Assembly (NCBI GenBank): GCA_017861095.1
Contig: JAGFXI010000180.1
Span: forward strand, 1 to 5,217
Length of the DNA: 5,217 bases
Source of the DNA: Deltaproteobacteria bacterium
GTDB lineage: Bacteria > Desulfobacterota > Syntrophobacteria > BM002
Direction of reading: 5' to 3'
Of the stretch, positions 1 to 5,217 are shown piece by piece. Numbering within the stretch: position 1 is the first letter of the stretch; the number at the start of each line of letters is the position of its first letter. Below the pieces are notes generated by a model. The model was not told where the DNA came from and did not search any database. It saw nothing but the letters and a program-made list of their open reading frames with translations. Both the position numbers and the translations under genes were made by a program.

Positions 1-75
1 GAAAAGGACGGGCGCTGCAAACCACAGAAATGCCCCAAGTGCGGCAGAACCAAGAGCTTTGAGAAGAAAGGCTGA
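1..75 (+). CDS. C-terminal tail of a rubredoxin-like / zinc-ribbon protein (partial)
   Basis: The window opens inside a reading frame that codes 24 residues and stops with TGA at 73-75. The tail carries cysteines in a C-x4-C-x2-C arrangement. The segment KCPKCGRTKSFEKK resembles the second metal-binding knuckle of rubredoxin and of the rubredoxin domain of rubrerythrin (C-P-x-C-G/N followed by x-K-x-x-F). The first knuckle, if there is one, lies outside the window. A neighbouring rubrerythrin gene makes a small rubredoxin-like electron carrier plausible; from memory, Desulfovibrio vulgaris has a rubredoxin-like gene (rdl) beside rbr. A generic zinc-ribbon protein is the alternative. The reading frame and stop are certain, the family is tentative, and no terminator is visible in the 112 bases that follow. 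Confidence 0.55.
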   Translation, partial: EKDGRCKPQKCPKCGRTKSFEKKG

Positions 76-143
76 TGCCGGTATGGGTGAATCCGTGTCA
101 CGGTGCTGCCATGGAACCTTGAGGACCCTCTGTTGGTTGCGGC

Positions 144-170
144 TAAGTTTACTGATCGTCTGATAACTTA
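144..170. promoter_or_regulatory. Inverted repeat upstream of rubrerythrin, candidate operator
   Basis: A perfect 6-bp inverted repeat, TAAGTT-N15-AACTTA, sits just before the AAGGAG ribosome binding site (175-180) of the rubrerythrin gene. It overlaps the only AT-rich stretch here and a very weak promoter guess (TTGCGG at 137-142, TGATAA at 161-166, 18-bp spacer). Rubrerythrin genes are often controlled by peroxide-sensing repressors such as PerR, which bind palindromes. This sequence does not match the Bacillus PerR box, so no regulator is named. A dyad this short could occur by chance. Confidence 0.25.
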
Positions 171-187
171 AAGAAAGGAGAAGGGTA

Positions 188-548
188 ATGTCTAATACGG
201 AGCAGAATTTAAGGGAAGCTTTTGCCGGTGAGTCACAGGCCAATCGTCGATACCTTGCCTTCGCCAAGCAGGCGGAGAAAGAGGGGCACCCCCAGGTGGC
301 CAAGCTTTGCCATGATCGAAGAGGCCAAGAAAGAACGAGAAAAGGCAGCCGAGCGGTCCTTCACCTATGCGAATGAAGTCGAGAAGGTGCACGCGAACCT
401 GTACCAGAAGGCCCTCGACAACCTCGGCAAGCTTCCCGAGGCGGACTACTACGTGTGTTCCGTGTGTGGCTACACCTGCGAAAACGAGCCGCCTGACCGA
501 TGCCCGGTCTGCAATGCCGTCAAGAAGGCCTTTTTCAAAGTGGACTGA
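188..548 (+). pseudogene. rbr: Rubrerythrin with an internal deletion and frameshift
   Basis: Rubrerythrin is a cytoplasmic diiron protein that reduces hydrogen peroxide with electrons passed through a C-terminal rubredoxin-like domain. The first 40 codons (188-307) are typical: AFAGESQANRRYLAFAK includes the helix-A ligand Glu15, and an AAGGAG ribosome binding site lies 7 nt before the ATG. At about 308-311 the homology jumps to the late third helix (MIEEAKKERE, from 312) in another frame. It then runs through the fourth helix NEVEKVHANLY to the knuckles CSVCG and CPVC and ends at TGA 546-548. The two pieces total about 119 residues against a usual length near 166, so roughly 46 codons are missing. 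The loss covers the second-helix ExxH and the third-helix glutamates that bind iron. As read, translation from 188 gives a 62-residue frameshifted peptide. The flanking parts are well preserved, so the deletion is recent or is an assembly error. Confidence 0.88.
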
Positions 549-667
549 TGACGGGTGAGTTCGGGCGGAGCAGGTCGGGGGGTGAGACTGTCTGTCGAAG
601 GCTCGTCGCCCCCCTCTTGGGCACGGAACTGAGGAGAAACGGAGCGGTGCGAGGGAGTGACAAAAAG

Positions 668-1042
668 ATGCTCACCATCGATGAGATCAAGGCTAACCGG
701 GAGATCATGAGCTGTCTTAATCTTGATCTGACTCCCGAGCGCGCTGTCGCGCTCTACCTAGAGTGGGGGTCCTCTTGGGCCCACGGCCGAGATTTCGTCC
801 GCTCCGAGGGGGACGTAAGCTGTTTTTTCAAGATCGACGCCTGGGAGGCCCCGGCCACAGTCCTTCTCGTCCGTCAGAGCATTAGCGACGAAACGGTCCT
901 CGGCGAGGTCGAGGTGCCGGCTGAGCTTGTGGCTCGGGCACTGCAGTCCTGGGGTGGGAAACGGGGTACTTACGGGCTGACCGACGAGCTCAGAGGCTGG
1001 TTGAAGCAGGAGCTCACAGGTGTTGGGGAAGAACAGGGGTGA
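668..1042 (+). CDS. DVU0772-like conserved hypothetical protein
   Basis: A 124-residue soluble protein with no signal peptide or membrane segment. The N-terminus (LTIDEIKANREIM, then LTPERAVALYLEWGSSW at residues 21-37) and the later DVSCFFKIDAWEAPATVLLV (49-68) resemble, from memory, the Desulfovibrio DVU0772 family. That family starts with a similar LTxEEIKAN stretch and an LYLEWG motif. Its function is unknown. I recall DVU0772 being listed with rubrerythrin and perR in the predicted PerR regulon of D. vulgaris, which would fit its place behind rubrerythrin here, but this cannot be checked from sequence alone. The ATG at 668 is preferred because GGGAG (653-657) lies 10 nt upstream and the family-like sequence starts there. 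The frame stays open upstream to 500, but that extension runs over the rubrerythrin tail and looks non-coding. The gene ends 65 bases before a terminator. Confidence 0.8.
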   Translation: MLTIDEIKANREIMSCLNLDLTPERAVALYLEWGSSWAHGRDFVRSEGDVSCFFKIDAWEAPATVLLVRQSISDETVLGEVEVPAELVARALQSWGGKRGTYGLTDELRGWLKQELTGVGEEQG

Positions 1043-1107
1043 GGGGCTAATCGAGGAAGGGTCAGGTTTGGGGTAGTTCAACCGCTCTTGATCCGCCAGC
1101 CGTCACC

Positions 1108-1139
1108 AAGCGCCAGACCCCGGCCGGGGCTGGCGTTTT
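1108..1139 (+). terminator. Rho-independent terminator
   Basis: A strong GC-rich hairpin has outer arms CGCCAG (1111-1116) and CTGGCG (1130-1135), an unpaired A at 1117, and an inner CCCC/GGGG stem around GGCC. It is followed by TTTTA. The AA before the stem can pair with part of the T-run. It closes the rubrerythrin/DVU0772-like unit and separates it from the promoter of the ferritin-like operon. Confidence 0.8.
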
Positions 1140-1160
1140 ACTCTTCCCAGCCGATAAGTC

Positions 1161-1190
1161 TTGACTGCAAGAACCGCGAGAACATATGAT
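1161..1190 (+). promoter_or_regulatory. Sigma70-type promoter for the ferritin-like/elbB operon
   Basis: TTGACT (1161-1166, five of six to the -35 consensus) and TATGAT (1185-1190, five of six to the -10 consensus) are 18 bp apart. They lie directly downstream of a terminator and 45 bp before the start codon at 1235. Transcription would start near 1197. No clear operator palindrome overlaps it. Confidence 0.6.
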
Positions 1191-1234
1191 CGAGGCCTAT
1201 TTTGTAACATCTTGAGGGCGCACGGAGGCTGAGC

Positions 1235-2092
1235 ATGGATACGCAAGCACTGATTGCCATGTTGAACAATGATCTCGCTGAAGAACACGCGGCCATCATC
1301 CGGTATCTCGTTCACGCCTATCTCGAAGGGGAGGACACGCCGGTCGGAGCGAATATGCTCTCCCGGGCCCGAGAAGAGATGTGGCACATGCACTGGCTGG
1401 GGATGATCATCGGCAAGCTCGGGGGGGAGCCCAATATGACCCCCGCGAAGTATCCCTTCGATCCCACGAGCAGAACCACGATTTTCAAGTCTTATGTCAG
1501 GTATGAAGAGAAGCTCGTACCCCACTACAACGGCGAGGCGGCCAAGGTCGACGATCCTCACATTAAGCGGGTCCTTCAACGGGAGGCCTGGGAATCGGCC
1601 ATGCACGCCAGGAAGTTCCAAAGGCTTCTCGGCAAGCTCTCCCCCGAGATGGCCGCCGGCCAACCCGGGGGAGAGAGGGAGGTGCCAGAGGCCTTTGTCG
1701 AGCGGCTGCAAGGCCTGGTGGCGAGCAAGTACACCGAGATGCTGCAGCACCTCCGGACCGCTTGGGTCTACCAGCAGACCGGGATCGTGGGATGGCAGGT
1801 GATGGACTTCTCCATGACCAAGATGAAGCAGCTCGCCCACCTGGCGGAGCCCGTTGCCGAAAACGCGGCGGAGCCTCGCTTCAAGGCGAGCAAACTCGAC
1901 CTGAGCGCCAGTATCGGGCAGGCCCTGGAGAGGGCCCTTGAGGATGTGCGGGCGTCCCGGGCCGAGCACCTGAAATTCCAAGCGGAGCCCGAGACTCAGA
2001 GGCACGCAGGTCTCGTCATCAATCTCGACTTTACGGTTCAGCAAGAACAATACGAAGCGGAGGAGATCGAGGGGTGGCTTGAGGAGGTTTGA
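1235..2092 (+). CDS. Double ferritin-like-domain protein (bacterioferritin/rubrerythrin superfamily)
   Basis: A 285-residue cytoplasmic helical protein built as two ferritin-like four-helix bundles. Domain 1 (about 1-135) has the classical pattern: helix A with Glu16/Glu17 in LAEEHAAIIRYLVHAYLEG, helix B with REEMWHMHWLG (Glu48-x2-His51), helix C around Glu91/Glu92, and helix D with Glu117, Glu120 and His124. A diiron or iron-handling role is therefore likely. Domain 2 (about 150-285) keeps the fold pattern, with Glu168 and His172 in YTEMLQHLRTAWVYQ, but its helix B reads KQLAHLAE, with Gln199 where Glu is expected, and its last helix (QQEQYEAEEIEGWL) lacks the usual histidine. Domain 2 may be structural only. 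GGAGG (1224-1228) supports the ATG at 1235. The gene is the first of an operon with elbB, 28 bases downstream. The exact family, and whether it stores iron or reduces peroxide, cannot be told. Confidence 0.85.
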   Translation: MDTQALIAMLNNDLAEEHAAIIRYLVHAYLEGEDTPVGANMLSRAREEMWHMHWLGMIIGKLGGEPNMTPAKYPFDPTSRTTIFKSYVRYEEKLVPHYNGEAAKVDDPHIKRVLQREAWESAMHARKFQRLLGKLSPEMAAGQPGGEREVPEAFVERLQGLVASKYTEMLQHLRTAWVYQQTGIVGWQVMDFSMTKMKQLAHLAEPVAENAAEPRFKASKLDLSASIGQALERALEDVRASRAEHLKFQAEPETQRHAGLVINLDFTVQQEQYEAEEIEGWLEEV

Positions 2093-2120
2093 GAACCCGA
2101 CCGGAGGACAGGAGGCGATC

Positions 2121-2783
2121 ATGGCGAAGATTGGTGTGCTCCTTTCAGGTTGTGGCGTGTTCGACGGTGCCGAGATTCACGAGGCCGTTATCACCCTGCT
2201 GGCACTGGACCGGGCGGGAGCGGAGACCGTTTGCATGGCTCCCAACATCGACCAGTACCACGTGGTGAACCACCTCACCCAGGCGGTGACGAAGGAGAAG
2301 CGAAACGTTCTGGTGGAGTCGGCCCGCATCGCCCGCGGGAACATCAAGGATCTCAAGGAGGTGAAAGCGACTGACCTCGACGGCCTCATCATTCCCGGAG
2401 GTTTCGGCGCAGCGAAGAATCTGAGCGATTTTGCCTTCAAGGGACCCGAAGCAACCGTGAACCCCGACGTCACCCGTCTGCTCAAGGAGATGACTGCGTC
2501 GAAGAAACCGATCGGGGCCATATGTATTTCCCCGGCCCCGCTCGCCAAGGCCCTCGGCGACAAGAAGCCGGAGGTGACTATCGGCAACGACCCCGGAACA
2601 GCAAAGGCCATTGAGGCCATGGGCGGCAAGCACCACGCGTGCACGGTGGACATGATCCACCTTGACGCAAAGAATAACGTGGTGACCACTCCGGCCTACA
2701 TGCTCGGCCCCGGCATCAAGGATGTGGCGACCGGTATTGAAAAACTGGTTGCGAAGGTGATGGATCTGGCGAAGAAGAAGTAA
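2121..2783 (+). CDS. elbB: ElbB, DJ-1/PfpI-family glyoxalase III-like protein
   Basis: A 220-residue cytoplasmic protein of the DJ-1/PfpI (class I glutamine amidotransferase-like) superfamily, close to the roughly 217 residues of E. coli ElbB. Family marks are the start KIGVLLSGCGVFDGAEIHEA (3-22), with Glu18 in the position of the conserved DJ-1 glutamate; LIIPGGFGAAKNLSDFA (89-105); the nucleophile elbow GAICISPA with Cys135; and the late VVTTPAYMLG (187-196). ElbB has been called an isoprenoid-biosynthesis protein with amidotransferase-like domain. Glyoxalase III-like activity on glyoxal has been reported for the E. coli protein; its physiological role is unsettled. GGAGG at 2111-2115 lies 5 nt before the ATG at 2121, which is preferred over an upstream in-frame start overlapping the ferritin-like gene. 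The 28-base gap points to co-transcription with that gene. Confidence 0.93.
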   Translation: MAKIGVLLSGCGVFDGAEIHEAVITLLALDRAGAETVCMAPNIDQYHVVNHLTQAVTKEKRNVLVESARIARGNIKDLKEVKATDLDGLIIPGGFGAAKNLSDFAFKGPEATVNPDVTRLLKEMTASKKPIGAICISPAPLAKALGDKKPEVTIGNDPGTAKAIEAMGGKHHACTVDMIHLDAKNNVVTTPAYMLGPGIKDVATGIEKLVAKVMDLAKKK

Positions 2784-2784
2784 T

Positions 2785-2809
2785 CCCTTCTGTTTTCGCA
2801 AGGGTTTGT
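2785..2809 (+). terminator. Weak hairpin after elbB, possible terminator
   Basis: CCCTT (2785-2789) can pair with AAGGG (2800-2804) across a 10-nt loop, followed by TTTGT. It sits immediately after the elbB stop codon. The stem is only 5 bp and the T-run is broken, so it would be leaky at best; the selenoprotein gene 133 bases downstream may still be read through. Confidence 0.3.
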
Positions 2810-2916
2810 CCGGCTCAGAGCTCTAGCGCCCGGATTCGGATGGGCTGGATGACGCCCGGCGGGTACGGGCCCTCTCCCGCGTGATGAGCAGGGTTGATTG
2901 AATTAGGGGTGAGATC

Positions 2917-3132
2917 ATGGCAGCGAAGGTGATCATTTACGGTAAGTCAGGCTGACCCTACACGGAGAAGGCTCGGGAAGCCTACGGCGAGAAGGCCGAC
3001 TATATCGACGTCAAGACGAATGCGGACAAGCTCGATGAGATGCTGAAGCTCTCCAAGGGCACGCGGAAAGTACCGGTGATCGTTGAAGGGAAGAAGATCA
3101 CCGTCGGCTACGGGGGCACGTGAGGGGTCTGA
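2917..3132 (+). CDS. Glutaredoxin-like selenoprotein with two selenocysteines (UXX-star type)
   Basis: A 71-residue thioredoxin-fold protein is recovered if two in-frame TGA codons are read as selenocysteine. It begins AAKVIIYGKSGUPYTEKA, where Sec13 (2953-2955) takes the place of the redox cysteine of glutaredoxins (beta strand, then C-P-Y/F-T, then helix). It continues through YIDVK, the cis-proline element RKVPVIVEGKKITVGYGGT, then a second TGA (3121-3123, Sec69), Gly, Val and the true stop TGA at 3130-3132. A C-terminal U-x-x-stop is the mark of the small proteins I recall named UXX-star (seleno)proteins. Homology continues across the first TGA without frame change, and each TGA has a hairpin at the proper distance. 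A GGGGTGA ribosome binding site (2906-2912) precedes the ATG. The role is probably a thiol/selenol oxidoreductase; the partner is unknown. If the second TGA is a stop, the product is 68 residues. Confidence 0.87.
2946..3000 (+). promoter_or_regulatory. Bacterial SECIS element for the first UGA (Sec13)
   Basis: Within the coding sequence after UGA 2953-2955, AGGCT (2969-2973) pairs with AGCCT (2979-2983) around a five-base loop CGGGA. The loop starts 19 nt past the UGA and has a guanosine in its second position, as bacterial SECIS elements bound by SelB do (loop about 16-37 nt downstream). A lower stem is possible: GTC-A-GGC just before the UGA with GCC-GAC at 2995-3000. The upper stem is clear by eye; the lower pairing is a guess. 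Confidence 0.6.
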
Positions 3133-3153
3133 GTTTCCACCGGTGGTGGAAAC
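3133..3153 (+). promoter_or_regulatory. Bacterial SECIS element for the C-terminal UGA (Sec69)
   Basis: A perfect 9-bp stem, GTTTCCACC (3133-3141) with GGTGGAAAC (3145-3153), closes a GGT loop. It starts at the first base after the final stop codon, and its loop begins 19 nt past UGA 3121-3123, the same spacing as in the first element. A GGU-type loop is typical of SelB-recognised hairpins such as that of E. coli fdhF. No T-run follows on either strand, which argues against a terminator. Because it is non-coding, the perfect stem is not explained by protein constraint. Confidence 0.75.
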
Positions 3154-3189
3154 GGTGGCTCCGGCCAGCATCGCGGCCCCTGAGGCGGG

Positions 3190-5217
3190 CTAGAGTACCT
3201 TCACCATCTGGAACCCGCAGGGCAACCCGGGCGCCGCAGCCTGAATCGCGCCCTCGGAGCCCAGCACCTTGACGAGCCCTCGCTCTGCTACCCCCTGGAT
3301 AGCGTCCGCAAAGGACCGAAAATCCCCTACCGTCGTGCCGAGAACCTCGTCACGGAGCCGCTGCCGCGCCTCGCGGGTCTCGCCGGTGAGATGCCACACC
3401 ATTGAAGTGAAGCCCTTGGCGTCGGGCAGCAGGTACGTGTCGATATCGCCGATGGTGCCGATGATGCTCTTCGTCAACTCATCGTCGTTGAGCTCGACGG
3501 TGCGCAGAAACCCAGCGGTTTGATCGAATGCCTCCAAGGTCTTAAGGAGGTTTGGATCCCGGTAAGAGACAAATGTGAGGACGCCGGAGAGGTGACCAAA
3601 GAGGCAGAAGGCGCCGTAAGCCCCACCCTGGACCCTGATCCTCTCCCAGAGCCACGCTGTCCGGAGGTACCGGGTGATGACCTTGGCCGACCCGTGGAAC
3701 CGGTACCCCAGATCATAGAGATTCGCCCCTTTGCCCACGAAGTTGACCTGGGCGGGAATGGTCAAGCCCTCGCATCCGGGAAACGCATCAGGCGACCATG
3801 ATACAGTGGTTGTGGACGCTGCGGGGAGCAGGCCCAGAAACTCCGCAACCCGGGGCTCCACCTCCCGCCAGTTTCCCTCATCGACGGTGATGTTCGTTAG
3901 CACACTCCGCCGGTTGATTAGCGCCCGGCGGAGTTCCTCAAGTCGCGTCAGAAGACCGGGCCAGTCATTTTCCACCTCGAGGGTGAGCCCTTGGAGGAAT
4001 GCGAGATAACTCACTCCCTGCATCTGCTCTGAAACCCAGTCGGCCTCGCTGAAGTGGGAACGCAGCCTCAGGTTGACGAAGTGATGGCCCTCGGGCACGA
4101 GTCTCTCTTCCTGGCGCGCCTTCTCTTCCAGCACCATCTGCCGGAACCGATCCCGATTGTCGAGACGAACCGTAAGGAGCACGTCGCGAAGGATAGCGAG
4201 GAGCTCACCTGCCTGCTCCTTCATGGCCTTGGCGCGGAGAAATAACCAGGAGGCGGCTTCTCTCGAGCCGCTGACCGCGGAGTTGAAGGACTTGGAGACA
4301 ATGCCGCCGGTCTTGCGGCTAATCCGCTGGGTGAGACTGACAAAGTCCTCCGTCTCCGTCCCCATCTCCAGGAGTGCCCGGCCGAAGAGACGCACGAAAG
4401 GGAGCGACTGCTGGGGGAGGCCGTGGAGGTTGAATCCCAGGTCGAGGTAGAGGATCCCATTGGTGAAGAGATCGTGATAGAGGATACCGGCACCGTGACG
4501 CTCCATGGGGGTTAAGGGGATCGTCTTGTTCTTCCGCTCGAGGTCCGAGAGCCTCAGCATGGGGATGGCGGCAAGCGCTTCCGGTGGGTCGGGGGTCTGC
4601 TGTCTCTCCGTCAGCTCGCGCTTAGCTGTGACCACCGCCGCCAGTTCTTCCGGGGTCATGCTGGCGCGGGCGGTCATGAGCCGTTTCTGCTCCTCCACCT
4701 CTTCCCGAGCACTCAACGCTGGGTCCGGTTCGAGAATAAGTATCGTTCGGTGCGGGTTCTCGAGAAAGAACCGCTCGATGAGCGAGGAGAGGAACGAGCG
4801 CCCGGAGGCGAGTTTCGCTTTCACCGCTGAGAGAGGCGCTTCGAAGGCGATGGGGGCAACGGGATCTCCACCATAGAGCCATGAGATAAGGGAGCGGAGG
4901 AGGAGCAGGAGCCCCCGCGGATAGCTCCCCGAGTGGTTTTCACGAAGGCGAAACTCGATGGTGTTGATGGCGGCCTCAATGGTCAACGGATCGAGGCCTT
5001 CCTTCACCAACCTGGTGAGGGTCTCCCAGATGACAGTCTCGACCCGAGCAGCGTCGCTGATATTGATCCCTTTGAGCCCGGTGGAAAAATACATGTGACG
5101 GAGCTCATCCTCCAGGCCCCCTCCGGCGAGATCCTCGCCCAGTCCGGAGTCGATGAGAGCTTTCCGGAGCGGCGAGGCAGGCATACCCAGGAGCATGTAG
5201 TTCAGCATCCGGAAGGT
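3190..5217 (-). CDS. M16C presequence-protease-like metallopeptidase (PreP/Cym1 type), 5' end outside window
   Basis: The last 675 residues of an M16C peptidase; the family is about 970-1000 residues, so about 300 N-terminal residues, including the inverted zinc site HxxEH, lie beyond the window. PreP enzymes are clamshell proteases that degrade short unfolded peptides, such as cleaved targeting peptides in organelles; the bacterial substrate is not known. Visible residues counted from 5217: LLGMPASPLRKALIDSGLGE (9-28), typical of the end of the N-terminal half; a LRENHSGSYPRGL segment (91-103) leading into the M16C-associated region, with a charged helical linker at about 167-215 rich in Glu, Lys and Arg; and the C-terminal domains. 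PAQVNFVGKG (488-497), RVQGGAYG with Arg528 and Tyr534, and SYRDPNL (551-557) are hallmarks. The Arg-x5-Tyr pair matches the substrate-binding Arg and Tyr of plant PreP. The frame is intact and ends in TAG, convergent with the selenoprotein gene. Confidence 0.93.
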   Translation of the reverse strand, partial: TFRMLNYMLLGMPASPLRKALIDSGLGEDLAGGGLEDELRHMYFSTGLKGINISDAARVETVIWETLTRLVKEGLDPLTIEAAINTIEFRLRENHSGSYPRGLLLLLRSLISWLYGGDPVAPIAFEAPLSAVKAKLASGRSFLSSLIERFFLENPHRTILILEPDPALSAREEVEEQKRLMTARASMTPEELAAVVTAKRELTERQQTPDPPEALAAIPMLRLSDLERKNKTIPLTPMERHGAGILYHDLFTNGILYLDLGFNLHGLPQQSLPFVRLFGRALLEMGTETEDFVSLTQRISRKTGGIVSKSFNSAVSGSREAASWLFLRAKAMKEQAGELLAILRDVLLTVRLDNRDRFRQMVLEEKARQEERLVPEGHHFVNLRLRSHFSEADWVSEQMQGVSYLAFLQGLTLEVENDWPGLLTRLEELRRALINRRSVLTNITVDEGNWREVEPRVAEFLGLLPAASTTTVSWSPDAFPGCEGLTIPAQVNFVGKGANLYDLGYRFHGSAKVITRYLRTAWLWERIRVQGGAYGAFCLFGHLSGVLTFVSYRDPNLLKTLEAFDQTAGFLRTVELNDDELTKSIIGTIGDIDTYLLPDAKGFTSMVWHLTGETREARQRLRDEVLGTTVGDFRSFADAIQGVAERGLVKVLGSEGAIQAAAPGLPCGFQMVKVL

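Noticed and set aside
302..434. Two AAGCTT copies (302-307 and 429-434) as cause of the rubrerythrin deletion
   Set aside because: The second copy lies well inside the retained 3' part, so recombination between these two would not create the observed junction.
577..614. G6 (577-582) and C6 (609-614) runs as a terminator after rubrerythrin
   Set aside because: The loop would be 26 nt with no extended stem and no T-run; likely chance in GC-rich sequence.
500..667. Upstream extension of the DVU0772-like gene
   Set aside because: It overlaps the rubrerythrin C-terminus in another frame and has no family-like sequence; the ATG at 668 has a ribosome binding site.
1103..2122. Long minus-strand open frame of 339 codons
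   Set aside because: It lies antisense to the ferritin-like gene, whose protein has clear family motifs and a good ribosome binding site; the minus frame is a by-product of GC-rich codon use.
2145..2801. Minus-strand open frames opposite elbB
   Set aside because: Low-complexity, His/Val-rich translations with no recognisable motifs; elbB on the plus strand is unambiguous.
2827..2885. GC-rich spacer before the selenoprotein with several possible hairpins, considered as a riboswitch or attenuator
   Set aside because: Several mutually exclusive short pairings are possible and none matches a known riboswitch; nothing can be assigned.
2917..3123. In-frame TGA at 2953 read as a pseudogene or sequencing error
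   Set aside because: Glutaredoxin-like sequence continues in the same frame on both sides, TGA replaces exactly the redox cysteine, a second TGA gives U-G-V-stop, and both have hairpins 19 nt downstream. Random damage would not give this.
3133..3153. Perfect 9-bp hairpin as a terminator for the selenoprotein gene or the convergent protease gene
   Set aside because: No T-run follows on either strand, the loop is GGT, and the distance to the preceding UGA fits a SECIS.
2947..3171. Minus-strand 74-codon frame across the selenoprotein
   Set aside because: Its translation shows no family likeness, and it is the shadow of the plus-strand selenoprotein.

Overview
The window reads as a chromosomal segment from a GC-rich, probably anaerobic or microaerophilic bacterium with a redox and oxidative-stress theme. 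The gene set (rubrerythrin, a rubredoxin-type knuckle, a DVU0772-like protein, ElbB, a selenocysteine-containing glutaredoxin-like protein, PreP-type protease) fits Desulfobacterota/Deltaproteobacteria or a related environmental phylum such as NC10 or Nitrospirota. That placement is an inference from gene content only. The organism must have the SelA/B/C/D machinery if the selenoprotein call is right.

Left part (1-1139, plus strand): the tail of a small protein ending in a rubredoxin-like cysteine knuckle; a rubrerythrin gene (188-548) that has lost about 46 internal codons and changed frame at the junction; a 124-residue protein resembling the Desulfovibrio DVU0772 family (668-1042); and a clear intrinsic terminator (1108-1139). 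The 112 bases before rubrerythrin hold a 6-bp inverted repeat that could be an operator. The 119 bases at 549-667 hold nothing I can assign beyond a ribosome binding site.

Middle part (1140-3153, plus strand): a good sigma70-type promoter, then a two-gene operon of a double ferritin-like-domain protein (1235-2092) and ElbB (2121-2783). After a 133-base gap comes a 71-residue selenoprotein (2917-3132). It is glutaredoxin-like and needs two UGA codons to be read as selenocysteine: one in the redox motif (GUPYT, residue 13) and one at the C-terminus (U-G-V-stop, residue 69). Each UGA is followed by a stem-loop whose apical loop begins exactly 19 nt after the UGA. This is the standout feature; ordinary gene calling would miss or truncate it.

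Right part (3190-5217, minus strand): the C-terminal 675 residues of an M16C presequence-protease-like metallopeptidase, convergent with the selenoprotein and cut by the window edge before its HxxEH zinc site.

Taken together, the plus-strand genes look like a peroxide/iron/thiol-redox neighbourhood: rubrerythrin (peroxide reduction), ferritin-like protein (iron or diiron chemistry), ElbB (DJ-1/PfpI-like carbonyl chemistry) and a seleno-glutaredoxin. Shared regulation is inferred and not proven by the sequence.
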